A stretch of DNA of 64,000 bases from an uncultured Porphyromonadaceae bacterium (GTDB taxonomy: Bacteria > Bacteroidota > Bacteroidia > Bacteroidales > Muribaculaceae): assembly GCA_900546365.1 (NCBI GenBank), contig URCF01000001.1:186001-250000 (forward strand), read 5' to 3'. Position numbers and translations under genes: made by a program. The notes beneath the pieces were generated by a model. The model was not told the DNA's origin. It saw only the letters and a program-made list of their open reading frames with translations, and did no database searches. Of the stretch, positions 51,801 to 60,792 are shown in pieces; position 1 is the stretch's first letter; each line of letters opens with the position of its first letter.

Positions 51801-51913
51801 CTTTTTTATATTCCTTAGCATATATATAAGTTGAAGCAACAGTAAGCCATTTTTGTAACTATACTATTTATAGTGGATTAGTAAATTTTAACATAAATAA
51901 TCCCGCATAGCTA

Positions 51914-51943
51914 TTGACAACTCAAAAAATACCACTACCTTTG
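51914..51943 (+). promoter_or_regulatory. Promoter of the initiator tRNA gene
   Basis: TTG (51914-51916), 19-nt spacer, TACCTTTG (51936-51943). The mature tRNA begins 20 nt further downstream. Confidence 0.7.
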
Positions 51944-51963
51944 CACTCACAAAACAACAACAT

Positions 51964-52035
<72 letters not shown>

Positions 52036-52041
52036 CTAAGA

Positions 52042-52070
52042 GAAGTTGATAGTCCTTGACTGTCAACTTC
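52042..52070 (+). terminator. Hairpin after the initiator tRNA
   Basis: Perfect 8-bp stem GAAGTTGA/TCAACTTC (52042-52049 and 52063-52070), 6 nt past the tRNA, followed by TTGCATT. The T-run is weak, so termination or processing are both possible. Confidence 0.55.
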
Positions 52071-52173
52071 TTGCATTATGTAGTCCCGCATCGCATCAGG
52101 GCAGGGGACAGGTGGCTTAGCTTATCATAATAACATATCCCAATCTAAGGCTCAACGTAAATAAGTAAATAAA

Positions 52174-52340
52174 TGGTATCCTTGGCGTTGTTGCCCGCAA
52201 GCCGAGCATGATAGCCATGAGGCGACAGAGCTGAGCAAGTTCGAGCGCCACTATCGCCGTCTGGCCGTATCTACGAGCGCGTGCTGGCGCTGGTGGAGCA
52301 CTGTATGCCTGACGAGATGGCTAACGAGGCTCCAATTTAA
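52174..52340 (+). pseudogene. Frameshifted gene remnant of unknown family
   Basis: Not recognised. In one frame (from 52174) the DNA reads WYPWRCCPQAEHDSHEATEL and then SKFERHYRRL, up to about 52263; after a -1 shift, from 52266, it reads RIYERVLALVEHCMPDEMAN then EAPI and a TAA at 52338-52340. Both pieces look protein-like and are GC-richer than the flanks, and they join naturally if one base were lost near 52264. No start codon is associated with the first part, and no repeats or transposase motif are seen. It is interpreted as the 3' remnant of a lost gene beside the tRNA. The alternative is chance open frame in GC-rich DNA. Confidence 0.4.
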
Positions 52341-52370
52341 TGTAAGAGCTAGAGGTAGGATGCTAAAAAT

Positions 52371-52441
52371 CTATCCATCCATCCGTCTATCTCATCTCAT
52401 CTCATCTCATCTCATCTCATCTCATCTCATCTCATCTCATC
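52371..52441. repeat. Short tandem repeat, (CTCAT)10 preceded by ATCC units
   Basis: Ten perfect copies of the pentamer CTCAT occupy 52391-52440. Just before them are three tetramer-like ATCC units and an imperfect CTAT. Such pentanucleotide runs slip during replication, giving length variants. It lies 31 nt after the stop of the remnant and about 260 nt upstream of the GH110-type gene, not inside a reading frame of any gene called here. The rest of 52442-52697 holds no coding sequence that I can support. Confidence 0.95.
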
Positions 52442-52661
52442 CTAAACGCTAAAGACCGTTTGAGATTATAGGGCGGCGCTATATTTTCTGCCGCTGAGCA
52501 CAGCATTATATATGGCACCATTTACCCCGATATGTTATTTAACATAATCGTGTTTATGTAACTCGTGTTTGGGGTGCACGAGAGTGTGTTATTGTATATG
52601 TTATGGTACATATCCTATGCTTTTTTATTGGTTGGATGTTTTCGGTTCGTGAAAAATACAT

Positions 52662-52669
52662 TAAATTTG
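52662..52669 (+). promoter_or_regulatory. -7 box upstream of the GH110-type gene
   Basis: TAAATTTG matches the Bacteroidota -7 consensus and lies 28 nt before the ATG at 52698. No TTTG/TTG occurs at the normal 19-21 nt distance (the nearest TTG is 27 nt upstream), so activation by a regulator is possible. Confidence 0.5.
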
Positions 52670-52697
52670 TGAACGAAACATTTTAACGTTGAATGCC

Positions 52698-54488
52698 ATG
52701 AAAATAAGCCGGATACTGGTTGTTGTTTTTTTCTTTTTGATTTGTGCACACGCCGGAGCTGTCAAGCGGATTCAGTTGAACGATTACGGTGTGAAGCCCA
52801 ATACGGGCAAGGATATGACGGTGAAGATGTACAAAGCCCTGGCTAAAATCAAGGCTCAGTGTGTGGCGGAGGATAGTGTGACACTTCTTCTTTCTCCGGG
52901 CAGGTATGATTTTCATGACACCAAGGCTAAATCGTATCCTTATTACATATCCAATCATGATCAGGATGGATCCAAGCGCGTGGCTATCAATCTGGATGGA
53001 TGGAGCAATTGTACTCTTGATGGATGTGGTGCCGAGATTGTATGTCATGGCGTGATGCTCCCGATAGCGATGGTCAATAGCACAAACTGTTCGATATCAA
53101 ATCTATTAGTGGATTTTGCCAATCCCCATATTTCGCAGATTGAGATAGTTGAAAACAGTTCTTCCGGCATCAAGTTCCGTCCGTCCGATGAAGTGAAATA
53201 CCGAATTGAAAACCATCAATTTGTGGCATACGGCGAAGGCTGGGAGCGTAAGCCGAACTATGGTATGTGCTTTGAAAAGGATTCGCACCATATCCTCTAC
53301 CGTACAAGCGACACTTGGTGTGGTGTGGATAGCGTGGTGAAGATGAAAAACGGGTTGCTCTACGCTCCCCGATGGATTAACCCCCAATTGGTTCCTGGCA
53401 CGATGGTGACTCTCCGCACCTGGCACCGCCCTGCCCCGGCCATATTCCTGAGCTTGAACAAAAACAGCTCAATATCAGGCGTCACCGTGCATTATGCCGA
53501 GGGTATGGGATTGTTGGCTCAACTGTGTGAAAATGTGACGCTTAACGATTTTAGGGTGGCGTTACGCCCGGATGGCGGACGGTATTTCACGACTCAAGCC
53601 GATGCCACTCACTTCAGCGGGTGCAAGGGTAAGATTGTGTCGGTCAACGGACTGTATGAGTCAATGATGGATGATGCCATCAATGTGCACGGCACATATC
53701 TGAGGGTAAAATCTGTTGTCGCTCCCAACGCTGTCAGAGCGGTCTATATGCATGACCAAACCTACGGTATGCCTTGGGGGTATCCCGGTGATTCTGTGAG
53801 CGTTGTCAATTCAGCTACTATGGATTATGCCAAAGAACGCTTATCAATCAAGGATATTACAAATGTTTCCCAAAAGGAGTTTATAATCACATTCACCTCT
53901 CCCCTTCCCGACTCCATTGATTTTGAGAGCGGTGTGGGACTCGAAAATCTCAGTTGGACGCCGGAAGTGCTGTTTGCCAACAATATAGTCCGCAATAATC
54001 GCGCCCGTGGTTCATTGTTCAGCACACCGCGGAAAGTGGTGGTGGAACACAATCTTTATGACCACACATCGGGTAGCGCCATTCTTCTCAGCGGCGACTG
54101 CAACGGGTGGTATGAAACCGGAGCTTGCCGCGATGTGACCATACGCAACAACCGGTTTGTCAATTCATTGACCAGTCAGTTTCAGTTCACGGAAGCGATA
54201 ATATCCATCTTCCCCGTGATTCCGGATCTTGCCAAGCAGCAATCATATTTCCATGGTTCCCCGCAAGGGATTGTGATAGAGAACAATGATTTTGTCACTT
54301 TTGACACTCCGCTGGTTTACGCCGTGTCGGTGGACGGATTGAAGATCGAGAACAATAAAGTGACTCACAACAGTGACTTCCAGCCCTATCATCCAAATCA
54401 GTTCGCATTCAATCTCCGGAGAGTCAAGAATGTGAAAATCGCCGGCAATCAGAACGACACCGGCGAATTGAGCGTGAAGATCGATTGA
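52698..54488 (+). CDS. Exported parallel beta-helix glycosidase, GH110-type alpha-1,3-galactosidase
   Basis: A 596-residue protein with a signal peptide (MKISRILVVVFFFLICAHAGA) followed by a right-handed parallel beta-helix. The sequence matches remembered GH110 enzymes of Bacteroides: IQLNDYGVKPNTGKDMT at the start, GMGLLAQLCENVTLNDFRV, the motif ADATHFSGCKGKIVSVNGLY and ESMMDDAINVHGTYLRV, which holds the paired aspartates of the active-site region. GH110 enzymes release terminal alpha-1,3-galactose, including that of blood-group B antigen. No SusC/SusD pair or other carbohydrate gene is adjacent. The in-frame TTG at 52689 is not used. The stop abuts the convergent lipoprotein gene. Confidence 0.78.
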   Translation: MKISRILVVVFFFLICAHAGAVKRIQLNDYGVKPNTGKDMTVKMYKALAKIKAQCVAEDSVTLLLSPGRYDFHDTKAKSYPYYISNHDQDGSKRVAINLDGWSNCTLDGCGAEIVCHGVMLPIAMVNSTNCSISNLLVDFANPHISQIEIVENSSSGIKFRPSDEVKYRIENHQFVAYGEGWERKPNYGMCFEKDSHHILYRTSDTWCGVDSVVKMKNGLLYAPRWINPQLVPGTMVTLRTWHRPAPAIFLSLNKNSSISGVTVHYAEGMGLLAQLCENVTLNDFRVALRPDGGRYFTTQADATHFSGCKGKIVSVNGLYESMMDDAINVHGTYLRVKSVVAPNAVRAVYMHDQTYGMPWGYPGDSVSVVNSATMDYAKERLSIKDITNVSQKEFIITFTSPLPDSIDFESGVGLENLSWTPEVLFANNIVRNNRARGSLFSTPRKVVVEHNLYDHTSGSAILLSGDCNGWYETGACRDVTIRNNRFVNSLTSQFQFTEAIISIFPVIPDLAKQQSYFHGSPQGIVIENNDFVTFDTPLVYAVSVDGLKIENNKVTHNSDFQPYHPNQFAFNLRRVKNVKIAGNQNDTGELSVKID

Positions 54489-55331
54489 TTATTCGGATGC
54501 TGATTCTTCGTTGAAGGTGCGGGCCTGCTGGCTGCGCGACAACTCAAGCTGTTTTTCAAGCTGAGTTTTACGAATCTGAAGCACTTTCATATTCTTGATA
54601 AGTCCTGCAGCTTCATGCATGGTGGCTAACGCTTTGAGTTGATTGTCAGGCAGAGGCATTGACCATTGTTTCAATCCCGAGAAAGTTAAAGTGAATTTGG
54701 CGTCAGGATGCTGCTGCGCGAGAGCACCGATAGTGTCACACTCCGATTGCATGAAGGTGATCACTTCTGCCCCACCCTGCTTGTCGTTGCGTTCACCGTC
54801 GTATGCCACTGTCGCAGTTTGTGCCGAAGTGCCGTCGAGCATTGAAATAGCCACGGATGTGGACCCAATAGATCTGTTGACAGAGGATATGATGTAGAAT
54901 TGGCCATCGGGTGTGATGCGGGCATATACACCCGGAGAAGCAACGGGACTTTTTCCTTCAAAGCCGGCATATACGAAATAAGGCTCAATGGGGTTGTCCA
55001 CCTTGATGATGTATTTGCCAAGGCTGTCGCTCTGCAGCTGACATGTGGCCAGTAAGCTGTCGGTAGCAGACAACTGCCGGAGCGTGAGCTTTTCAATAAG
55101 CTGCGGACGGAGATGTATCCCCTGTCGGCGCACATCCACCTCGCCGGGATAAGCTTTGTCAATGCTGTCAAGCAGAGTCTGTGCCTGCTCATAATCGCCG
55201 GAGTTCATCAAATTTTCGGCCTCGGTGTAGAGCGCGGTGGCTTTCTCTTTGTCGGATGAGGAACATGATATCATCAGGCTACACATTATTGCGGCCAGGG
55301 AAATCTTAAGGTTAGTTGCTGCGTTGCACAT
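54489..55331 (-). CDS. Hypothetical lipoprotein with TPR-like N-terminus and C-terminal coiled coil
   Basis: A 280-residue protein without a family name that I can give. The signal peptide ends in lipobox LMISC. Residues 30-65 look like one tetratricopeptide repeat (ALYTEAENLMNSGDYEQAQTLLDSI), residues 110-225 are beta-rich (YFVYAGFEGKSPVAS, FYIISSVNRSIGSTSVAISML), and the end (IKNMKVLQIRKTQLEKQLELSRSQQ) is a coiled coil. It overlaps the relA 3' end by 20 nt, so it is likely translated from the same message. Its stop touches the GH110-type gene stop. A link between the lipoprotein and ppGpp is not implied beyond shared transcription. Confidence 0.75.
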   Translation of the reverse strand: MCNAATNLKISLAAIMCSLMISCSSSDKEKATALYTEAENLMNSGDYEQAQTLLDSIDKAYPGEVDVRRQGIHLRPQLIEKLTLRQLSATDSLLATCQLQSDSLGKYIIKVDNPIEPYFVYAGFEGKSPVASPGVYARITPDGQFYIISSVNRSIGSTSVAISMLDGTSAQTATVAYDGERNDKQGGAEVITFMQSECDTIGALAQQHPDAKFTLTFSGLKQWSMPLPDNQLKALATMHEAAGLIKNMKVLQIRKTQLEKQLELSRSQQARTFNEESASE

Positions 55332-57501
55332 CTTTAACTCCTTTCACTGTTTTGATTTTCTTAATAATTTGGTTTAGCGACTCCTTGTTGGTCACTCCTA
55401 CCACAAGAAATCCGTTGAACAAACCATCGTGGCTCTCAATGGATATACTTCTGAGGGTGGCATCTTTCTCTTTGTTGATGATGGATGTGATGTTGGTCAC
55501 AATACCTATGTCATCAATACCCACCACACGTAGAGTGGTGCCGAACTGCTGTCCGAACTTGCCGCTCCAGCGGGTGGTTATGATTCGGTAGGGATAGCGT
55601 GCGAAAATGTTGGCCGCATTGGGACAATTCTTGCGGTGGATTTTGATAATCCCTTCCGCGGATACGAAGCCAAACACATCATCGCCGTAAATGGGGTTGC
55701 AGCATTTGGCAAGGCGGTAGTTGATACCTTTCACATCGTTGCCAATCACAAGCACATCGCTGTCGGAACTTTGCGCCGCAGCGGCTTCTTCCGATGCCTG
55801 AAGCTGAAACTCTTCCGCCGACCGTTTCTCCTTGTCATCGTCCACCTTGCGCTCCATCAGTTCATACTGATTGATCACATCGTTGACATCCAGCTGCTCA
55901 GAAGCGATGGCGTTGTAGAAGTCAGTCACGGTTTTATATCCAAGCTTTTTAATTACGCGCATCAAGGTAGCCTCTTCCATCTCCACCTTGCGGTTCTTGA
56001 AGCGGCGCTGGAGCAGCTCCTTGGCAAGTTCCGCCGAGCGGTTGGCCATTTCATTCACAGCCTGGCGCACTTTGCTTCGGGCCTTGGAAGTGACAAGAAA
56101 TTGCAGCCAATCGAGTTTGGGCGTTTGATTGGTGGAAGTGAGCACCTCCACAGTGTCGCCCGACGACAGCTTATGGTTGAGTTTACGGCTTTTGCCGTTC
56201 ACCTTTCCGCCAATGCACTTGCATCCGAGTCCTGAATGGATGTTGAATGCGAAGTCGAGCACCGTAGCGCCCAGCGGGAGCTTGTAGAGATCGCCCTTGG
56301 GTGTGAACACGAATACTTCCTTGTTGTACATGTCCATCTTCATGTTCTTCATGAGCTCCATAGGTCCGGAGTCGGCGGTTTCAAGAATGTCGCGCACATG
56401 GTTCATCCATGTGTCAAGGTCGCTTTCGCTCTTGATTCCTTTGTATTTCCAGTGTGCGGCGATACCTTTTTCTGCAATCTCGTCCATCCTTTTGGAGCGG
56501 ATCTGCACCTCCACCCATTTGTTTTGCGGACCTTTTACTGTGATGTGCAGGCTCTCATAACCGTTGCTCTTGGGAATGCTGAGCCAATCCTTGAGCCTTG
56601 CCGGGTTTGGGGTGTACATGTCGGTGACCACTGAATAAGCCAACCAACATTCCGGGCGTTCGCGCTCGGGGGCAACATCGAGAATCACCCTTATGGCAAA
56701 CAGGTCATAGATATGGTCGAGGTCAGTGTTCTGCTTCTTCATCTTGTTCCAGATGGAGAAGATTGATTTGGTACGACCTTTGATGTCAAACTTCAGTCCT
56801 TGCCTGGTGAGTGCCTCTTTCACCGGAGCTATGAACGATTCAATATAAGCATCGCGGCTCTTCTTGGTTTCGTTAAGCTTGCGGGCGATGCGTGAATACA
56901 TGTCGCGGTCGGTGTATTTGAGCGACATATCCTCAAGCTCGCTCTTTATTTTGTACAGACCCAGCCTGTGGGCCAAAGGAGCATACAGATAGCTCGCCTC
57001 GAAAGCCACTTCGCGCACCAACTCCTCGGCGGGATGATGGTTGATAGCTTTCATGAGCACAAGGCGGTCCACAATCATGATGATGATAACCCTGATATCC
57101 TCGGCGAAAGTGAGCAGCAGCTTGCGGAAATTGTCACTTTTTACTGTGGCCTGCTTGCTGTAGAGACTCGACACCTTGCTGAGCCCGCGGATGAGAGCTC
57201 TCACATCTTCGTCATCCTCATCCATGTCCACACCAAGGTTATACAGCACCACGGCAAGCACCATATTGCGGTCAGCTCCCATGCTGTCGCAAAGGGCAAT
57301 GGCCACATTCAAAGAATGAAGCACAGGATGGTGTCCGAATCGGGTGCGGCCAAAAAGATTGTTGGAGGCACCTGCAGCCACGCGCTCACGCAGATGCCGG
57401 GCCTCGGAAGCCGATATGACATCTGAGGTGAGCTTCCGCAACATTCGGTAGCTGGAGTGAAGCGAAAGCTTTTCGGCGGATGTGAAATCTAAGTTGCTCA
57501 T
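55312..57501 (-). CDS. relA: RelA/SpoT family (p)ppGpp synthetase with degenerate hydrolase domain
   Basis: A 729-residue long RSH protein. The N-terminal HD region is recognisable (RTRFGHHPVLHSLNVAIAL, with His58 kept) but the HD pair is Tyr87-Asn88 (VVLYNLGVDM), and the DRLHNM motif is DRLVLM, so ppGpp hydrolysis should be lost. The synthetase domain is complete: KGRTKSIFSIWNKMKKQ, HIYDLFAIRVILD, GYESLHITVKGPQNKWVEVQIRS and EKGIAAHWKYKG. A TGS domain (VFVFTPKGDLYKLPLGATVLDF), the CC zinc-finger-like segment LAKCCNPIYGDDVFGF, and a C-terminal ACT domain follow. It should be a synthase-only RelA. The gene lies 27 nt downstream of rnpB. Confidence 0.95.
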   Translation of the reverse strand: MSNLDFTSAEKLSLHSSYRMLRKLTSDVISASEARHLRERVAAGASNNLFGRTRFGHHPVLHSLNVAIALCDSMGADRNMVLAVVLYNLGVDMDEDDEDVRALIRGLSKVSSLYSKQATVKSDNFRKLLLTFAEDIRVIIIMIVDRLVLMKAINHHPAEELVREVAFEASYLYAPLAHRLGLYKIKSELEDMSLKYTDRDMYSRIARKLNETKKSRDAYIESFIAPVKEALTRQGLKFDIKGRTKSIFSIWNKMKKQNTDLDHIYDLFAIRVILDVAPERERPECWLAYSVVTDMYTPNPARLKDWLSIPKSNGYESLHITVKGPQNKWVEVQIRSKRMDEIAEKGIAAHWKYKGIKSESDLDTWMNHVRDILETADSGPMELMKNMKMDMYNKEVFVFTPKGDLYKLPLGATVLDFAFNIHSGLGCKCIGGKVNGKSRKLNHKLSSGDTVEVLTSTNQTPKLDWLQFLVTSKARSKVRQAVNEMANRSAELAKELLQRRFKNRKVEMEEATLMRVIKKLGYKTVTDFYNAIASEQLDVNDVINQYELMERKVDDDKEKRSAEEFQLQASEEAAAAQSSDSDVLVIGNDVKGINYRLAKCCNPIYGDDVFGFVSAEGIIKIHRKNCPNAANIFARYPYRIITTRWSGKFGQQFGTTLRVVGIDDIGIVTNITSIINKEKDATLRSISIESHDGLFNGFLVVGVTNKESLNQIIKKIKTVKGVKDVQRSN

Positions 57502-57528
57502 AGCAAGCTGAATCAAAAAGAAAAAAAA

Positions 57529-57910
57529 GCAGCCGGGCGATAAGCCGGGTTATGTCGGTCGTGACACTTCCCTTGCGGGGACATCACGACGTTTCGTCAT
57601 TTATCTGAACTTACGGTTGCCCGCAAGCTTTAGCAGCCTACCCCCCGACAATGGACGAGCAGCCCTTGAATGTCGGTATATTTGGCCTTGCAACCCATAA
57701 GGTGTGCGGCACGCGATATCACTGTCGCGTCCGGTGAGCTCTTACCTCGCCTTTTCACCCTTACCTCCGGCGATGCCAAAGGCGGTTGTTTTCTGTCACA
57801 CTACTCTGCAGTCACCCACAGCTTCCCGTTAAGAAATATGGTGCTCTATGTTGCCCGGACTTTCCTCACACCGCATATACATCGGTGAGCGACGAAATGC
57901 CCGGCTGCTG
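57529..57910 (-). ncRNA. rnpB: RNase P RNA (M1, bacterial type A)
   Basis: The catalytic RNA that matures the 5' ends of tRNAs. On the minus strand it carries the near-universal block GAGGAAAGTCCGGGC (P4 5' strand), ACAGAAA, GGTAAGAGCTCACCGG and the 3' P4 partner AGTTCAGATAAATGA. The 5' and 3' termini pair as CAGCCGGGC/GCCCGGCTG. The size, about 382 nt, is normal for class A. Its 3' end is followed by TTTTTTTTCTTTTTG, a terminator-like run, before relA. The promoter is at 57915-57945. Exact ends are approximate within a few bases. Confidence 0.96.
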
Positions 57911-57914
57911 AGTG

Positions 57915-57945
57915 CAAAATTAAAAAAATAGTTTGGTATCACCAA
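57915..57945 (-). promoter_or_regulatory. Promoter of rnpB
   Basis: Minus-strand TTG (57945-57943), 20-nt spacer, TAATTTTG (57922-57915), placing the start at the RNase P 5' end. Confidence 0.75.
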
Positions 57946-57952
57946 CAAATTT

Positions 57953-59215
57953 TTATCGCAGAGGATATTCGTCTTGATATATCAGCTGGCGCAACGAGGT
58001 GGAGTAAGTGCAATAGGCCCATATCCAGTTGATGAGAACCGTGAGTTTGTTGCGCATCCCGAGGATGGAAATCAGGTGGATAAACATCCACACCATCCAT
58101 GCCAAACGCCCCGATAGCTTCACCGATTTGAGGTCGGCTACAGCCATGTTTCGTCCCACTGTGGCCATCGTGCCTTTATCGCGATAGACAAACGGTGTTG
58201 AATCCTCCAACTTCCGGTTGAGATTACGGGCCAGATTGATGCTCTGCTGAATAGCTACCTGAGCCAGCTGTGGATGCCCGGAGGGATAGCGGTCGGTGGA
58301 CATGTAGGCCATATCGCCCACCACATATATATTGTTGCTTCCATCGGCAAGATTGTGGGAGTCCACCTTTATTCTTCCACCTCGTGCAAGTGTAGGCGAG
58401 AAGCCTGTGAAATTAAACGAATTGGCCACAATCCCAGCTGTCCATATCACCATGCCCGACGGTATCTCAGCGCCATTGTCCAGGAGAGCTGTATGGCCTT
58501 CGTAGCTTTTGAGAAAATGGTTGAGAACCACATCCACTCCTAATTTGCCGAGATACTCACAGGCTTTGGACTGAGCGTTGCGGCTCATTGCTCCAAGCAA
58601 CGAACCGGTGCCCTCCACAATGGTGATTTTAACCTCTGATGCCGGTATGGCGGTGTATTCGCGGGGAATAATATAGCGTTTCATCTCGCCCAAAGCACCT
58701 GCCACTTCCACGCCTGTGGCACCGCCACCTATCACAGTGAAGCTGAGCAGTTGCTTGCGTTTTTCAGCATCAGGTTCCAGAGAGGCTCTCTCCAGCCGCT
58801 GGAGCACTTCATCGCGGATGCGCTGAGCCTCGGAAGCCGACTTGAGGGTGTAAACTTTCTTTATAAGGTCGGGATTGCCGAAAAAATTGTTTGTGGTGCC
58901 GGCAGCGAGCACCAGTATATCGTAATGGATTGTTTCATATTGTGTTGACACAGTCTGCTCTGCGGCGTTGATGTCGGTCACTTGGCCGAGCCGATACTCC
59001 GCTCCTTTGGCGCGGCCTTTTCTGAGCTCTCTGCGAAACGGGAACGAGATGCTTCCGGCATCAAGTCCGCACGACGCTATCTGATAGAACAGCGGTGGAA
59101 AGCCGTGGAAATTGTTCTTGTCCACGAGTACCACACGATATTTCCGTTTGTCGAGCTTGCGTAAAAGGGTCAGCCCTGCAAATCCTCCTCCGATGATTAT
59201 CACACTCTTTTTCAT
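57953..59215 (-). CDS. Type II NADH dehydrogenase (NDH-2) family FAD oxidoreductase
   Basis: A 420-residue flavoprotein. The FAD motif is VIIIGGGFAGLTLLRKLDKR, the NAD motif is FTVIGGGATGVEVAGALGEM, and the second FAD segment is NIYVVGDMA with a DGS loop. These match NDH-2 and ferredoxin/thioredoxin-type dinucleotide oxidoreductases. The C-terminal 60 residues hold an amphipathic/hydrophobic stretch (LAWMVWMFIHLISILGM) for membrane attachment, typical of NDH-2, which passes electrons from NADH to quinone without pumping. The ATG at 59215 is used; an in-frame TTG at 59221 is an alternative. It is monocistronic. Confidence 0.93.
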   Translation of the reverse strand: MKKSVIIIGGGFAGLTLLRKLDKRKYRVVLVDKNNFHGFPPLFYQIASCGLDAGSISFPFRRELRKGRAKGAEYRLGQVTDINAAEQTVSTQYETIHYDILVLAAGTTNNFFGNPDLIKKVYTLKSASEAQRIRDEVLQRLERASLEPDAEKRKQLLSFTVIGGGATGVEVAGALGEMKRYIIPREYTAIPASEVKITIVEGTGSLLGAMSRNAQSKACEYLGKLGVDVVLNHFLKSYEGHTALLDNGAEIPSGMVIWTAGIVANSFNFTGFSPTLARGGRIKVDSHNLADGSNNIYVVGDMAYMSTDRYPSGHPQLAQVAIQQSINLARNLNRKLEDSTPFVYRDKGTMATVGRNMAVADLKSVKLSGRLAWMVWMFIHLISILGMRNKLTVLINWIWAYCTYSTSLRQLIYQDEYPLR

Positions 59216-59294
59216 TGTCAATAGTTATTTAGCACATTCTAAAAACGTATCTTTCACTGTTTCGGTTTCGCGTAGGTATGGATTGCAAGTGCGT

Positions 59295-59302
59295 TAAATT
59301 TG
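59295..59302 (+). promoter_or_regulatory. -7 box upstream of the RND efflux operon
   Basis: TAAATTTG, 66 nt before the ATG at 59369. The -33 partner is not clear (a TTTCG stretch is at a fitting distance). No regulator gene is adjacent. Confidence 0.45.
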
Positions 59303-59368
59303 TTTAATTGCAGAACTGATTGACTGTGTGCAAAGGTTATAGTTTTAAAATTAAAGTTATTGGTAATC

Positions 59369-60784
59369 ATGCTTAATCTACGAGCCGTTTTACTTTTGTT
59401 TATATCAGGTGGAGTGCTGTTCAGCGCTCATGCCGGTGGTGATTGTATCGTTGATTCAATGCCTGCTAATTATTTATATGGAGAGCTGCAATCTCCGCCC
59501 TACCCCGTGGAGGACCAATGGTGGAAATCGTTTGATGATTCTCTGCTTGATTCATTGATTGCCGCCGGATGTGCCAATAACTACGACCTACGGATTGCAG
59601 CCAAGCGTGTGGCTATAGCCCGCGAAAGCGTGCGTCAGGCAAAGTCTGCATATTATCCAACCGTCGGAGTTTCTGCCGGATGGAGCAGGAGCAGGGAATC
59701 AGGATATGCCGGGACTGTGAAAACTCCTGCCGTCACATCTTCGGCATTCAGCATCGGAGCGAATATGAGCTGGGAGATTGACCTTTTTGGAAAGATAGGG
59801 TCAAGCGTCAAGCAATCAAAGGCGTTGATGAACGCCACAAAGGCCGAAATGAACGGTGCAATGGTGAGTATGTGTGCCGAGATAGCCACACAGTATTGTG
59901 CGCTGCGCACCTATCAGGCGGAATAAGCTGTTGCCAGGGAGCATATCAAGTCGCAATCCGAGGTGCTGAAAATTGTGGAGGCGCGTCATGAAGCGGGATT
60001 GGCCTCGAAGCTTGATGTGGCCCAGGCAAAAATGATATATTACTCCACACAGTCATTGCTTCCTCAGGTGGAGGCTTCCATAGATGTGACCATCAACGCT
60101 ATTGCGGTGCTTTTAGGCGTTTATCCCGGTGAACTCGCCCCAAGATTGAAGGAGCCGGCTCCCCTGCCGGACTACCGGCGGCTGCTGGCCACCGGGGTGC
60201 CGATGGATTTGCTCCGCAGGCGTCCGGATGTTGTGGCCGCGGAGTATGAGCTCGCAGCCGATGCGGCAGCTCTCGGTATAGCCAAGAAAGATTTCCTGCC
60301 GACTCTGACTCTTGAAGGATCAGTGGGCTCAATGGCTCATTCGGCCAAAAATCTGATGAAGAAGGGCAGCCTCACATATACCATTGCCCCTACACTGAGT
60401 TGGACCTTGTTTGGTGGTATGAGCCGTAAAGCAGCGGTGGTGAGTGCCCGCGAACAGATGCAGATGGCCATGGATCAATATAATCTCACCGTGCTCACAG
60501 CCGTGCAGGAGGTGGAGAATGCTATGGCTCAATATTTCAACGAGCTGAAGGAACTTGACCTTATTCAGCGTACTCTCGATGAGGCAAATGAGGCATTCAA
60601 ACTTTCGCTTGACCTCTACAAAGGAGGATTGTCCGACTTCACTGATGTGGCCAACGCGCAGATTTCAATGCTGGAGTATGCCGACAGGTTGACGACCACG
60701 CAGGGAAGCACCGCCGCACAGCTCATCACTCTCTATCGTGCCATCGGCGGCGGATGGGACAATTATTCCGATAATACAAAATAG
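59369..60784 (+). pseudogene. TolC/OprM-like outer membrane efflux protein interrupted by an in-frame stop
   Basis: The frame encodes an outer membrane factor of about 471 residues if read through. Part one (59369-59926, 185 residues) has a signal peptide (MLNLRAVLLLFISGGVLFSA) and the OEP motif DQWWKSFDDSLLDSLIAAGCAN. A TAA at 59924-59926 interrupts it after CALRTYQAE. The same frame then continues without another stop: AVAREHIKSQSEVLKIVEAR, ALGIAKKDFLPTLTLEGSVG, TVLTAVQEVENAMAQYFNELK, to 60784. No frameshift is needed, only a base change, so it is a recent nonsense mutation, a sequencing error, or a suppressed stop. The adaptor gene follows after 8 nt. Confidence 0.88.
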
Positions 60785-60792
60785 AAAAGATA

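Noticed and set aside
52391..52440. CRISPR array
   Set aside because: The repeats are contiguous pentamers with no spacers; it is a microsatellite.
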